Assembly: GCF_001286805.1 (NCBI RefSeq)
Contig: NZ_CXYV01000001.1
Span: 154,404-218,403 of the forward strand
From: Kallipyga gabonensis
GTDB taxonomy: Bacteria > Bacillota > Clostridia > Tissierellales > Peptoniphilaceae
DNA: 64,000 nt
Direction of reading: 5' to 3'
Every line of letters starts with the position of its first letter. The first letter of the stretch is position 1. Both the position numbers and the translations under genes were made by a program. Below, piece after piece: positions 50,414-59,755 of this stretch. The notes under the pieces were generated by a model. It saw nothing but the letters and a program-made list of their open reading frames with translations, was not told where the DNA came from and did not search any database.

Positions 50414-50447
50414 AAGGATAAAGGGCATAATTATGCCCTTTATCCTT
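50414..50447. repeat. Perfect 34-bp palindrome between hbd and bcd
   Basis: Two 17-base arms (AAGGATAAAGGGCATAA and its exact complement) meet without a spacer. There is no T-run on either side, so it is not a standard terminator. It could be an mRNA processing or stability hairpin, or a protein-binding site. Confidence 0.85.
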
Positions 50448-50465
50448 ATTTACCATAATAGACCT

Positions 50466-51302
50466 TTATTTGCTGTAGTCAAAGAAACCTTGGCCGGTCT
50501 TCCGACCCAGACGTCCGCCGCGAACCATCTTTCTCAGGAGAGGAGCAGGGCGGTACTTGGAGTCACCAAATTCATTGTAGAGGACTTCCATGATGGCCAG
50601 GACAACATCCAAACCGATGAGGTCGCCGAGTTCCAGGGGGCCCATGGGATGGTTGGCACCGAGCTTCATGGCGGTGTCAATGTCTTCCGGCTTAGCCAGG
50701 CCATCTTCTAAGATGGAAATGCCTTCATTAATATAGGGAACCAGGATCCGGTTGACCACGAACCCGGGGCCTTCCTTCACCACAACAGGGGTCTTGCCCA
50801 AATCCTCGGAGATAGAGACAATTTTATCAACAGTTTCCTGAGGAGTGTTGATTCCGGGAATGACCTCAACCAGCTTCATGACCGGAGCAGGATTGAAGAA
50901 ATGCATCCCGATCAAGGGACGGGAGAGACCGGCACCGATCTCCGTAACAGATAAGGAAGAAGTGTTGGATGCGAAGATGCAGTCCTTCTTAACCGTCTCA
51001 TCCAGTTTCTTGAAGGTTTCCTTTTTGATGGCCATGTTTTCGATGGCAGCTTCGACGATGAGGTCGCAGTCATCCAATTTGTCGTTCAGGCAAGGGGTGA
51101 TCCGGTTGACGATAGCATCGGCATCCGCCTGGTCCATCTTTCCTTTTTGGACTCTGCGGTCCAAACCTTTTTTGATTTTTGCCTTTCCACCCTCGGAAAA
51201 CTCAATTTTAATATCCGAGAGCATGATGTCATGTCCTTTTTGTGCAAAAGCCTGGGCAATTCCAGAGCCCATCGTTCCAGCACCGATTACTCCAACTTTC
51301 AT
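50466..51302 (-). CDS. hbd: 3-hydroxybutyryl-CoA dehydrogenase
   Basis: 278 residues. The Rossmann motif [17 protein letters not shown] opens the protein. The catalytic histidine lies in [17 protein letters not shown], and [17 protein letters not shown] is in the C-terminal domain. It reduces acetoacetyl-CoA to 3-hydroxybutyryl-CoA with NAD(P)H. The ATG at 51302 has AAGGAGG at 4 bases; a 7-codon upstream extension is not used. It lies between crt and the palindrome before bcd. Confidence 0.95.
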   Translation of the reverse strand: MKVGVIGAGTMGSGIAQAFAQKGHDIMLSDIKIEFSEGGKAKIKKGLDRRVQKGKMDQADADAIVNRITPCLNDKLDDCDLIVEAAIENMAIKKETFKKLDETVKKDCIFASNTSSLSVTEIGAGLSRPLIGMHFFNPAPVMKLVEVIPGINTPQETVDKIVSISEDLGKTPVVVKEGPGFVVNRILVPYINEGISILEDGLAKPEDIDTAMKLGANHPMGPLELGDLIGLDVVLAIMEVLYNEFGDSKYRPAPLLRKMVRGGRLGRKTGQGFFDYSK

Positions 51303-51366
51303 GGTTCCTCCTTTATTGGTCAAAAGTTATATTCTTTTCGGTGATCCATCTGCCGAAAAAAGAAAT

Positions 51367-52146
51367 CTATTTATTTTGGAAGTTTTTCTCCTTCCGCTTT
51401 TCCAGGAAAGCGGACATGCCTTCCACCTGGTCCTCCGAGTCAAAGCAGTTGCCGAAATAGCCGGCTTCGGTTTCCATGGCCTTATCCATGGGTTCTTCAA
51501 TCCCCTGGAGGAGGGCTGCTTTCGTGTTGCGGACAGCAATAGGTGCATTTCCGGCAATCCGCCGGGCGGTTTTCATGGCCTGGGCCATAAGGTCTTCCTG
51601 AGGGAAGACAGCAGAGACCAGGCCGATCTCCTTGGCTTCCTCCGCCTTGATATTTTTGGCAGTGTAGAGAAGTTCCTTGGCCTTGGACATGGACCCGATC
51701 ACCCGAGCCAGACGTTGGGTCCCACCGAAGCCCGCCGTAATTCCCAATCCCACTTCCGGCTGGCCGAAGAGGGCGTTTTCAGAACAGTAGCGGATGTCGC
51801 AGGACATGGCCAGTTCGTTACCACCGCCCAAAGCAAAACCGTTGATGGCTGCAATGACGGGGATGGGGAAAGTTTCGATTTTTCGGAAAATCTTGTTTCC
51901 AAGAAGGCCGAAATCCTTACCCTCTTTCTCATCAAAATCCTTCATTTGGGCAATATCTGCACCCGCTACGAAGGACTTATCTCCTGACCCGGTAATGATC
52001 AGGCAACGAATTTCTTCTTGATTAACCTGGTCAAAGGTCTCTTCCAATTCCTTAAGGACTTGATCATTTAAGGCATTGAGTGCCTTGGGACGGTCAATGG
52101 TGATCACCCCAACCTGGTCTTGGACATCATATTTAATATATTCCAT
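51367..52146 (-). CDS. crt: Enoyl-CoA hydratase / crotonase
   Basis: 259 residues of the crotonase fold. Oxyanion-hole segments are GADIAQMKDF and INGFALGGGNELAMSCDIR, and the catalytic glutamates are in NELAMS and QPEVGLGITAGFGGTQRL. It dehydrates 3-hydroxybutyryl-CoA to crotonyl-CoA. The ATG has TAAGGAGG. It follows thl by 54 bases, a gap containing a 10-bp-stem hairpin, and precedes hbd by 64 bases. Confidence 0.95.
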   Translation of the reverse strand: MEYIKYDVQDQVGVITIDRPKALNALNDQVLKELEETFDQVNQEEIRCLIITGSGDKSFVAGADIAQMKDFDEKEGKDFGLLGNKIFRKIETFPIPVIAAINGFALGGGNELAMSCDIRYCSENALFGQPEVGLGITAGFGGTQRLARVIGSMSKAKELLYTAKNIKAEEAKEIGLVSAVFPQEDLMAQAMKTARRIAGNAPIAVRNTKAALLQGIEEPMDKAMETEAGYFGNCFDSEDQVEGMSAFLEKRKEKNFQNK

Positions 52147-52167
52147 GGTGCCTCCTTACAGTAAGAA

Positions 52168-52191
52168 GGGGAGTGAAAGGCTTCACTCCCC
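52168..52191 (-). promoter_or_regulatory. Intercistronic hairpin between thl and crt
   Basis: GGGGAGTGAA and TTCACTCCCC with a 4-base loop; only TTCTT follows on exit. It may attenuate or process the message downstream of thl. Confidence 0.6.
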
Positions 52192-52200
52192 TCTCGCGTT

Positions 52201-53391
52201 TTATTCTTCGACCTTTTTAATGGCTGTGGCTACGCCCATTCCACCGCCCACGCAGAGGGTAGCGAGGGCTTCCTTGGCTTCCTTGCGGCGGAGGAATTCA
52301 TAAATCAAGGTGACCAGAATCCGGGCACCGGAGCAACCAACGGGGTGACCGATGGCGATAGCACCACCGTTAACGTTGGTCTTTTCAGGGTCGAGACCTA
52401 ATTCTTCCATGCAAACCAGGGACTGAGCAGCGAAAGCCTCATTTGCTTCGACCAAATCGAAAGCATTGATGTCGCAATCCAGCTTCTTCATCAATCTCTT
52501 GGTGGCTTCAATAGGACCGGTTCCCATGATGGCCGGATCAACACCGCCAACTGCTCCATCAATATACTCAACCTGAGGCTTGACCCCCAGTTCCTTCATC
52601 TTGGATTCGGAGATCAGAATGACGCAAGCTGCTCCGTCGTTGATTCCTGAGGAGTTACCGGCAGTAACAACGCCGCCTTCCTTGAAGGCAGGTCTGAGTC
52701 TGGCGACCGATTCCATGGTCTGACCATAGCGGATTCCTTCATCCTTATTAAAGGTGATGGTTTCCTTTCTCTTCTTTACTTCAACAGGAACGATCTCCTC
52801 CTGGAAGACGTCGGCCTTCTGTGCCTTCTCTGCCCGGTTCTGGGACATGACAGCATATTCATCCAATTTTTCACGAGAATATCCCCACTTTTCAGCAATG
52901 TTTTCAGCGGTGATACCCATGTGATAGTTATTGAAGGCATCGGTTAAAGCATCGTGGGTCATGGAGTCGATAATCTTGGCATCGCCCATCCGGTATCCAT
53001 AACGGCCGTTGGTCAGAAGATAAGGAGCCATGGACATATTTTCTGTTCCGCCGCAAACGACAACGTCTGCATCGCCGGTTTTAATCATCCGAGCACCGGT
53101 ATTAACAGCTTCAAGACCGGACCCGCATAGAATATTCAGCGTGACGGCCGGGGTGGTTACGGGAATTCCGGCATTGACGGAAGCCTGACGAGCAACGTTT
53201 TGCCCGGCTCCACCCTGAAGAACGTTGCCCATATAGACAAAATCAACATCTTCGGGCTTAATTCCTGCACGGTTTAAGGATTCTTTAATAACAATTTCAG
53301 CTAATTTCTTCGCGGGTACCGTTGAAAGTGCCCCACCCATGGTTCCGACTGCTGTTCTGACAGCACCAGTGATAAAGATTCTTTCAGACAT
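52201..53391 (-). CDS. thl: Acetyl-CoA acetyltransferase (thiolase)
   Basis: Condenses two acetyl-CoA to acetoacetyl-CoA, the first step of the butyrate pathway. 396 residues. The acyl-accepting cysteine is C89 in TLNILCGSGLEAVN, and the catalytic His and Cys are in GGAIAIGHPVGCSGARI. The ATG has AAAGGGAG. It is the first gene of the six-gene operon, behind a promoter with a Rex-like site. Acetyl-CoA would come from NifJ. Length and motifs indicate a biosynthetic thiolase. Confidence 0.96.
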   Translation of the reverse strand: MSERIFITGAVRTAVGTMGGALSTVPAKKLAEIVIKESLNRAGIKPEDVDFVYMGNVLQGGAGQNVARQASVNAGIPVTTPAVTLNILCGSGLEAVNTGARMIKTGDADVVVCGGTENMSMAPYLLTNGRYGYRMGDAKIIDSMTHDALTDAFNNYHMGITAENIAEKWGYSREKLDEYAVMSQNRAEKAQKADVFQEEIVPVEVKKRKETITFNKDEGIRYGQTMESVARLRPAFKEGGVVTAGNSSGINDGAACVILISESKMKELGVKPQVEYIDGAVGGVDPAIMGTGPIEATKRLMKKLDCDINAFDLVEANEAFAAQSLVCMEELGLDPEKTNVNGGAIAIGHPVGCSGARILVTLIYEFLRRKEAKEALATLCVGGGMGVATAIKKVEE

Positions 53392-53457
53392 TATTTACTC
53401 CCTTTCCGGACCTTGAGGTCCCTGTCACACATGCCCTTCCCAACGATAACATACGCA

Positions 53458-53482
53458 CGAACCCAATATTTCTTTGGGTTCG
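53458..53482. repeat. Inverted repeat in the thl leader
   Basis: 9-bp arms CGAACCCAA and TTGGGTTCG with a 7-base centre, between the start point and the ribosome site. A smaller palindrome, GGACCTCAAGGTCC-like, lies near 53408-53421. No T-run follows, so these are leader hairpins or operators. Confidence 0.6.
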
Positions 53483-53496
53483 GAAATGGGATTCAC

Positions 53497-53514
53497 TTGA
53501 TAAATATTTAACTT
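53497..53514. promoter_or_regulatory. Candidate Rex operator at the thl promoter
   Basis: TTGATAA-ATAT-TTAACTT matches the clostridial Rex consensus TTGTTAA-N4-TTAACAA at 11 of 14 positions. It lies immediately downstream of the -10, over the start point. Rex represses NADH-consuming butyrate genes at a low NADH/NAD+ ratio. Site recognition is by eye. Confidence 0.65.
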
Positions 53515-53520
53515 AGTCAT

Positions 53521-53549
53521 ATTCTACTACAATTCCCCCTTCCTGTAAA
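53521..53549 (-). promoter_or_regulatory. Promoter of the butyrate operon
   Basis: On the minus strand, TTTACA (53549-53544), exactly 17 bases, TAGAAT (53526-53521). The leader to thl is about 125 bases. Confidence 0.72.
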
Positions 53550-53604
53550 GGACACATGATATGATATGACTATGAAAACTGACAGAAAATCTTGATTTTG
53601 CAAA

Positions 53605-53648
53605 AATAAAAAATGCCCAATCCATTGAAATCAAGGGAATGGGCATTT
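53605..53648 (-). terminator. Terminator after tRNA-Val
   Basis: AAATGCCCA (53611-53619) and TGGGCATTT (53640-53648), with T-rich exit (TTTATTTTTG) on the minus strand. Confidence 0.88.
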
Positions 53649-53656
53649 CATCAGCC

Positions 53657-53730
53657 TGGAAAAGCAGGGACTCGAACCCTGGACCCCCACGATGTGAACG
53701 TGATGCTCTAACCAACTGAGCTACTTTTCC
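53657..53730 (-). tRNA. tRNA-Val (anticodon CAC)
   Basis: A 74-base cloverleaf. The acceptor pair GGAAAAG/CTTTTCC is perfect, the D-arm is GCTC/GAGC, and the T-arm is CAGGG-TTCGAGT-CCCTG. The anticodon stem TCACG/CGTGG has loop TTCACAT, giving anticodon CAC and reading GUG valine codons. The discriminator is A and CCA is not encoded. It has its own terminator. Confidence 0.95.
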
Positions 53731-53865
53731 AAAGGGAATAGATTTATTATATGCAAAAGATCCTGACCATTCAAGTCTTTTCTAGTTTTTCCAAGACGGT
53801 CTTGATGACGATGATTTTACAAGTTAAATAGCAAAGGTATAACACAGATAAGAAAGGAAGAGATG

Positions 53866-54795
53866 ATGATTGAAAATTTCACGATTGAATCCCTCCATGA
53901 CCGGATTCCTATCCACCTGACCAAATTCCATCCGATGGAAGGTCCGGCAAGAGCTCGCCTGCTTATCCTCCACGGGATGTGCGAACATCGGGGACGTTAC
54001 CGCCATTTTGCCAAATTTCTTGCCCGGCAGGAGCTGGAGGTCTATACCATGGACTGGCGGGGACACGGGGATACCCTGGTGGATGGACACCTGGGCTACT
54101 TTGCCTCCGAGTCCGGTTACCTGGTACAAACAGGTGATTTGATCCACGTCATAGAGACCCTTGATAAGGGTGATCTACCTTTCCTGGTCTTTGCTCATTC
54201 CATGGGGACGCTTTATGCTCGTTTCCTCCTCCAATCCCGTCCTCATTTCTGTGACCTCCTTCTCCTGTCCGGTCCACCCGCCAATAATTCCAAAGTCGGA
54301 GGTGCTATCTTCTTGGCCCGTATCCTCTCTGCCATTCATCCCACAGCCCCTTCCGTATTTTTACAGAAGCTTACTTTTTCGGACTATGCCCAGTCCATTC
54401 CGAATCGAAATACTGATTTGGACTGGATTTCCTGTGATCCGGAAAATGTGGCAGCCTATATTGCCGACCCTCTTTGCGGTTTTCCTTTTACAAATCGGGG
54501 TTTTTTAGACCTCTATCTCCTGACTCGAGCCTGTTTCCAGGAGCCTTCTTCTGAAGAGATGATCTCCCACGACCTCCCTATCCATCTCTTTCGCGGGAAG
54601 GGTGACCCCTGTCCTCGTCCCGAAGACGGAGGCCCTGAAGAGATCAAAAATGCCCTCAGAAATTGGGGCTTCTCTCAAATTTTTGAGAAGGTCTATGAAC
54701 ACTCCCGTCATGAACTTCTTTTTGATCTGGATAAGGAAGAAGTGTATCGGGACGTGCTTGAAGTTATCACAACTCACCTGTCCCACGCTCACTAA
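53866..54795 (+). CDS. Alpha/beta hydrolase (lysophospholipase/monoacylglycerol lipase-like)
   Basis: About 309 residues on the plus strand, resembling YtpA/PldB and monoglyceride lipases (Hydrolase_4). The oxyanion motif is LLILHGMCEHRGRY and the DWRGHG loop follows. The nucleophile is S112 in FAHSMGTLY, slightly off the usual GHSMGG. A later Asp (FRGKGDP) and His (YEHSRHELLFD) complete the triad. No signal peptide, so it is cytoplasmic. Two adjacent ATGs; the second (53866) is better spaced from AGGAAG. Monocistronic with its own terminator. Substrate unknown. Confidence 0.9.
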   Translation: MIENFTIESLHDRIPIHLTKFHPMEGPARARLLILHGMCEHRGRYRHFAKFLARQELEVYTMDWRGHGDTLVDGHLGYFASESGYLVQTGDLIHVIETLDKGDLPFLVFAHSMGTLYARFLLQSRPHFCDLLLLSGPPANNSKVGGAIFLARILSAIHPTAPSVFLQKLTFSDYAQSIPNRNTDLDWISCDPENVAAYIADPLCGFPFTNRGFLDLYLLTRACFQEPSSEEMISHDLPIHLFRGKGDPCPRPEDGGPEEIKNALRNWGFSQIFEKVYEHSRHELLFDLDKEEVYRDVLEVITTHLSHAH

Positions 54796-54832
54796 CTCAT
54801 TTGCCTCCTGCCTTTGAACATTAACCGGATAT

Positions 54833-54880
54833 GAAAACCCCCTTCTTGACTTTCGAGAAGGGGGCTTTGTTTTATTTTTC
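54833..54880. terminator. Bidirectional terminator between the hydrolase and trkA
   Basis: CCCCCTTCT (54838-54846) pairs with AGAAGGGGG (54856-54864). CTTTGTTTTATTTTTC follows on plus and GTTTTC on minus. Confidence 0.92.
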
Positions 54881-56236
54881 TTCCTGAACAAACTGGGTGA
54901 TGTCCTTGATGTTTTTGTGGGTGGTGATGACGGAAACATCATCCCCCACCTGGATAGAATCGGAACCGTTGGGGATGATATAGTCATCTCCCCTGTGGAT
55001 GCCGATGATAAGGCTGGAGGGAATAAGCTTAATATCTTTAAGAAGCTTTCCGGTGATGGACGACTCGTTTAGGATGTGGAATTCCATGGCTTCCACTTGA
55101 TCATCCACCATCTGATAAAGTCGAATCATGGAGGAATGAGTTGTGGCCTTGAGGGAACGGGAGAGGCGGATCATCTTTTCCGCCAAAAGCTGTTTGGGCG
55201 TGATGATCGTATCCAGTCCCAAGTGGGTCAGGTGCTTAAGGATGATGGGCCGGTCCACCCGGGTGATGATCTTAGGTACTGCCCGGTCTTGAGCAAAGGA
55301 GGAAAGAATGATATTTTCCTCATCATTGTTTTGGAGTGCTGCCACCGCATCAAAGCTTTCCAACCCCTCTGCGTCCAAAAGAAGGGGATCTTTGGCATCT
55401 CCATAGACGACATCTACCCCGGGAAAGTCGAGAGCCAATTTTTGCCCCACTTCGACATCCTCTTCAATGACCTTAATGTACATCGAAGTCTGCTTGGTGA
55501 GCCGTTCAACTAAATAATAGGTCAGGTCACCCCCACCGAGAATCATCAGGGAGCGAATATTCATGGGGTCACGAGTCATATCCTGGTAAACCAGCTTCAG
55601 GTCTTCCCTTTTCCCCGTCACATGGATTTTATCCCCGGCGTGAATTTCAAAGTTGCCATTGGGGATAAAGACGTATTCCCCACGCTGAACGGCACAAATC
55701 AACATCCGTCCTTCAAAAAGCCTGGTAAACTCAATCAGATTCTTATTACAGGCGGAGGATTCTTCCGTGACTGTCAGCTCGATAATCCGGATCTGGTTAT
55801 TGGAGAAGGACTCCATGGACTCAGCCGCCGGAAAAGCCAGAATTTTAGAAATCAGGACAGCGGCATCCATTTCCGGGTTGACGATCCGAGAGACGCCCAG
55901 GGCATCCTGCATAAAATCCATGTCCTCAAGATATTCCGTGGACCGGACCCGTCCATAAACATGACTTACCCCCAACTCAGAGGCCAGAATGGAGGCGATG
56001 ATATTGGTTTCATCCGATGAGGTGACGGCCAGGAAGACATCTTCTTCACTGAGGTCGATCTCCCGGAGGATGTTGATCGAGGTGGCCGACCCCACGATGG
56101 CCTGGATGTCATAGGTTGAATAGAGGTCATTGACCCGGTCCTCATCGGTGTCGATCAGGACAAGGTCATTGGATTCCCAAAGGGATTCACAGATAGCACG
56201 GCCGACTTCGCCGGCTCCACAAACGACAATTTTCAA
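54872..56236 (-). CDS. trkA: Potassium uptake regulatory subunit TrkA
   Basis: 454 residues, the full two-module form. The N-terminal RCK-N Rossmann segment is VVCGAGEVGRAICESL, and a second one in the C-terminal half is LMILGGGDLTYYLVERL. Each is followed by an RCK-C domain. It binds nucleotides on the cytoplasmic face and gates the TrkH channel. It starts with TTG at 56236 behind TAGGAGGG at 7 bases. It is 12 bases downstream of trkH and co-transcribed with it. Confidence 0.95.
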   Translation of the reverse strand: MKIVVCGAGEVGRAICESLWESNDLVLIDTDEDRVNDLYSTYDIQAIVGSATSINILREIDLSEEDVFLAVTSSDETNIIASILASELGVSHVYGRVRSTEYLEDMDFMQDALGVSRIVNPEMDAAVLISKILAFPAAESMESFSNNQIRIIELTVTEESSACNKNLIEFTRLFEGRMLICAVQRGEYVFIPNGNFEIHAGDKIHVTGKREDLKLVYQDMTRDPMNIRSLMILGGGDLTYYLVERLTKQTSMYIKVIEEDVEVGQKLALDFPGVDVVYGDAKDPLLLDAEGLESFDAVAALQNNDEENIILSSFAQDRAVPKIITRVDRPIILKHLTHLGLDTIITPKQLLAEKMIRLSRSLKATTHSSMIRLYQMVDDQVEAMEFHILNESSITGKLLKDIKLIPSSLIIGIHRGDDYIIPNGSDSIQVGDDVSVITTHKNIKDITQFVQEEK

Positions 56237-56248
56237 TGGAATTCCCTC

Positions 56249-57697
56249 CTATTTTTTCTTCCAGACCCTGGGCAAAAAGAGGATCATCACCGGGAAGATT
56301 TCCAGACGCCCGGCTATCATGAGGACAGTGAGCACGGCCTTCGAAAAGGGAGAGAAGGCAGCGAAGGAAGACCGGGGACCGACAGCGGCCATTCCCGGAC
56401 CGATATTGTTGAAGGTGGCCGCCACAGCGGAGAAGGCGGTCATGAAATCCTGCTCGGAAAAGGAGACCAGGAGGAGGCCGGTCGTAAAGACCATGGCGTA
56501 GATGGCCAGGTAGACAAAGACTGACCGGACATATTCATCGCCGGGCCTCTTTCCGTCAATGGTGATGGGCTTAAGGAGGCGGGGATGAACCGCATGGCGG
56601 ACTTCCCTTTTCATGGATTTCAGATAAATGAGAACTCGGGAAACCTTGATCCCGCCCGCTGTGGACCCGGCCATGGACCCGGTAAACATGAGGAGAAGAA
56701 GGATGATGTGGGCGAAAAGGGGCCAGAGGGCAAAGTTGGCGGTTCCGAAGCCCGAGGTGGAGATGATGGTGGATACGGTGAAGAAGCTGTCCCGAAAGAG
56801 GGCTTCCATACTCCGATAGGAAGGACCGATGCAGATCATGATGGCCAGGGTGGAAAGGATGATCAGGGTCCAATAGAGTCGAAGCTCCTCATTGGCAAAG
56901 AAGCGCTTGAAGCGTTTCCGGAAGAGGAGGAAGTAAAGGTTGAAGTTGGTGCCGAAGGCGATCATGCCGATGGCCAGGATATACTCCACCAGAGGGCTTT
57001 GGAAATGGCCTATGCTCAAGGCCTTGTTGGAAAAACCGCCGGTTCCTGCTGTTCCGAAGGCGTGGATCATGGCGTCAAAGAGGTTCATCCCGGCCAGGCA
57101 GAGAAGACCGATCAAAACGGCGGTCATGGTCAAATAGAGCTTGTAAAGCATGAAGGCCGAGGACTTGTTTTTGGAGGCCAGCTTGCCGAATTCCGGGCCC
57201 GGCACTTCCGCCTTCATGATGTTGACTGCCCCCTCCCCCATCTCCGGGGCAAAGGCAAAGGCGAAGACCAGGATCCCCATCCCCCCAATCAGGTGGGAGA
57301 AGGACCGCCAGAAAAGCATGGACTGGGACAGGGCCTCGACATCCGTCAGGATGGAGGAGCCTGTGGTGGTAAAACCCGATGCCATCTCAAAAACCGCGTC
57401 TAAAAGAGAAGGTATCTCACCGGCGAAATAAAATGGCAGGGCTCCAAAAAAAGAAAGTAAGAACCAGGAAAGGCTGGTAATGGCAAAGCCATCAACCAGG
57501 GTGAATTTCATCTGCCTCGGACCGATCTTCATCATGGTCACGCCGGAGACCGCTAAAATTCCCATTGTAGCCAGAAAGGCCATAAGGGTCTTGACGGATT
57601 CCCCATAAATCAGGCCTACCAGGAGGGGTGCCACCATAAGAACCGCCTCTAATAGGCAGACCTTGCCTAAAAATCGAATGACAACACGTTTATTCAC
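56249..57697 (-). CDS. trkH: Potassium uptake protein TrkH
   Basis: About 483 residues of the SKT channel family, with four pore loops such as FEMASGFTTTGSSIL, FGTAGTGGFSNKALSIG, VSTIISTSGFGTANF and TFNNIGPGM. The open frame extends to 57829, but that region contains the extended -10 promoter. An ATG at 57724 lacks a ribosome site. The GTG at 57697 follows GAGG by 6 bases, and its product (VNKRVVIRFLGKVCLLEAVLMV) matches the usual TrkH N-terminus, so it is preferred. Forms a K+ uptake system with TrkA. Confidence 0.93.
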   Translation of the reverse strand: MNKRVVIRFLGKVCLLEAVLMVAPLLVGLIYGESVKTLMAFLATMGILAVSGVTMMKIGPRQMKFTLVDGFAITSLSWFLLSFFGALPFYFAGEIPSLLDAVFEMASGFTTTGSSILTDVEALSQSMLFWRSFSHLIGGMGILVFAFAFAPEMGEGAVNIMKAEVPGPEFGKLASKNKSSAFMLYKLYLTMTAVLIGLLCLAGMNLFDAMIHAFGTAGTGGFSNKALSIGHFQSPLVEYILAIGMIAFGTNFNLYFLLFRKRFKRFFANEELRLYWTLIILSTLAIMICIGPSYRSMEALFRDSFFTVSTIISTSGFGTANFALWPLFAHIILLLLMFTGSMAGSTAGGIKVSRVLIYLKSMKREVRHAVHPRLLKPITIDGKRPGDEYVRSVFVYLAIYAMVFTTGLLLVSFSEQDFMTAFSAVAATFNNIGPGMAAVGPRSSFAAFSPFSKAVLTVLMIAGRLEIFPVMILFLPRVWKKK

Positions 57698-57776
57698 AAA
57701 AAACCTCGACTTCTTCCATCTCATCAGAATAGACAGAGAGTCCGGACCAAAAAATCCGAACTTCTCAAACAGTATG

Positions 57777-57785
57777 ATTATACCA
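57777..57785 (-). promoter_or_regulatory. Extended -10 promoter of trkHA
   Basis: TGGTATAAT on the minus strand, about 80 bases upstream of the GTG start. A hairpin GTTCGGA/TCCGGAC lies in the leader. No clear -35. Confidence 0.6.
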
Positions 57786-57842
57786 CTTTCCTCTTTACCC
57801 TGTGCGGGATTGCCAGGAGCTTCCATCATTATCCAAGAAACT

Positions 57843-57888
57843 AAAAAGGCTGTGTCCGATCAAAAGATCGCTGACACAGCCTTTTTTA
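57843..57888 (-). terminator. Terminator after the SHIRT surface protein gene
   Basis: AAAAAGGCTGTGTC and GACACAGCCTTTTTT arms with an inner GATC/GATC pairing. T5 on minus-strand exit. Confidence 0.92.
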
Positions 57889-57949
57889 CAACCAGGAACT
57901 ATTCATTTTCGGTGAAAAACCCGATTCTTATGCATTTTCCTCTTCAGGT

Positions 57950-59755
57950 TTATTTCTCCGATGTTTCCTTCTTCTTTCCAATCATAACCATTGCACTAAG
58001 TGTGGTCATGGACAATACGGCCATGGCTGCATAACCGGCGATGAAGCGATCTCCTGTCTTGGGAGCCTTCCCCTTCTTATTCGCTGAAGCCACTTTCTTA
58101 TAGATATGCGTTACATTGCCTTTCTTATCTTTCGTGGTCTTAACAAATACATAACCGTCAATCGCCTTCTTCGGTTTGTCTCCACTTTCCTGCGGACTAA
58201 TGACTTTATTTGTCTTTTCCTCTACATAGTTCGTATGCACTGATGGTTTCGGTGCAGGAACCGCCACCTTCTTATAAATGTGGGTGAGGTTGCCTGCATC
58301 ATCCTTCACCGTCTTGACAAACACATAGCCTTCAATCGCTTTTTTAGGCTGTGCACCTGCTTCTTGAGGAGAAAGAACCTTCTCGGTTCCTTCCTCAATA
58401 TAGCTCGTATGCACCGTGGGCTGAGGGGTAGGAACATTCACCTTCTTATAAATGTGCGTAACATTGCCGGCATCATCCTTGACCGTCTTCACATAGACAT
58501 AGCCTTCAATTGCTTTCTTCGGTTGCGCACCTGTCTCCTGTGGTGCCAGCTCCTTTTCTGTACCCTCTTCCACAAATTTTGTGTGCACAGTCGGTTCCGG
58601 ATCAGGTGTCTTTGGCGTAAACTTCCAAATGCCAATAAATTCAACATCCTTACCTTCGACCGTCTTCTCAGGCTTATCGTATCCTTCAAAGGTCCATGTA
58701 CCATCAGGAACCTGAACCGAGGTTTCTCCCGGTGCCGTCGGCATTACCTTGCTTCCATCTGCCTTCCCTGTTTGGTTGGCCGGCAAAAGATCTTCTACTT
58801 CCTTCGGTAACTCCCGATTCGGATCCGCACTCTTAAACTTATGGGTCACCTTGTAAGTCGCCGGAGCTTGGTCTTTTTCAAATACCCAGGTTCCGACCAC
58901 ATGTTCATTTTTGTTGGTAATGGTCACTTCCGCCCGGTCATAGGCCTGGAACTTCCAGGTGCCCTGGTTGGCTTCGTCACGGAACTCCGCGTCCTTTCCG
59001 GTCGGTACCGGGGAGGTGACGGTATCTCCCTTCACCTTGCCCGGTACTTCATCCGGTGCCTTGGCTTTCAGTTCTGCAGGCAGGTCCATTCCTTCCGTTC
59101 CGCTCTTGTATTCATAGGTGACCTCGTGCTCGTTGGGAACAAAGGTCCACTCACCCACAAAGTTCACGTCTGCCTTATTGATCTTGGCATCCACGTCTTG
59201 GGTTGCCGGATCCTGGTCGAGGAAGGCCTTGAAGGTCCAATGACCGTCATTGGCGGTGTCTTCAACGTCCTGAGGATTCTGTAAAGCACCCGGCTTCACC
59301 ACATCCCCGTCTTGCTTTCCGCTCTGAGTCTCCGGCAGCTGCTTGTTCACTTCTGCCTGAACCTCAGCCGGGAAGGTGGAGATGGCAGAATCCGCAGCTA
59401 TCCTAAATTCATGGGTTACCTTATAGGTTGCCGGAGCTTGGTCTTTTTCAAAGACCCAGGTTCCCACCACATGTTCATTTTTGTTGGTAATAGTCACTTC
59501 CGCCCGGTCATAGGCCTGGAACTTCCAGGTGCCCTGGTTGGCTTCGTCACGGAACTCCGCGTCCTTTCCGGTCGGTACCGGGGAGGTGACGGTATCTCCC
59601 TTCACCTTGCCCTTGACTTCATCCGGAGCCTTGGCTTTTAGTTCTGCAGGCAGGTCCATTCCTTCCGTTCCGCTCTTGTATTCATAGGTGACCTCGTGCT
59701 CGTTGGGAACAAAGGTCCACTCACCCACTGATCGAGGAAGGCCTTGAAGGTCCAA
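57950..59755 (-). pseudogene. C-terminal part of a SHIRT-repeat surface protein (out of frame with its N-terminus)
   Basis: Up to 601 codons continue the protein of 59638-61419 after a frameshift near 59728. It encodes SHIRT-type domains in alternating forms (YEYKSGTEGMDLPAELKAKAP and HEFRIAADSAISTFPAEVQ types) and one diverged last copy (HKFKSADPNRELPKEVEDLL). Three MucBP-like repeats of about 58 residues follow (VHTxxxEExTxKxxxPQExG, KKAIxGYVxVKT, HIYKKV). The sorting signal is APKTGD, helix, KKKETSEK. It has no signal peptide and no ribosome site, so alone it would be neither made nor exported. It should be read with the upstream part as one interrupted gene of about 1,174 codons if 55 bp are restored. 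Confidence 0.85.

Noticed and set aside
53657..53730. tRNA-His, because GTG is seen on the plus strand
   Set aside because: The tRNA folds on the minus strand, where the anticodon reads CAC (valine), and no extra 5' G of tRNA-His is present.
53657..53730. A tRNA-associated integration site
   Set aside because: No integrase, no direct repeat of the tRNA end and no island-like genes are seen next to it.
59755..59755. Independent translation of the C-terminal SHIRT part from the TTG at its start
   Set aside because: No ribosome site precedes it and the product would lack a signal peptide despite having a wall-anchor signal.
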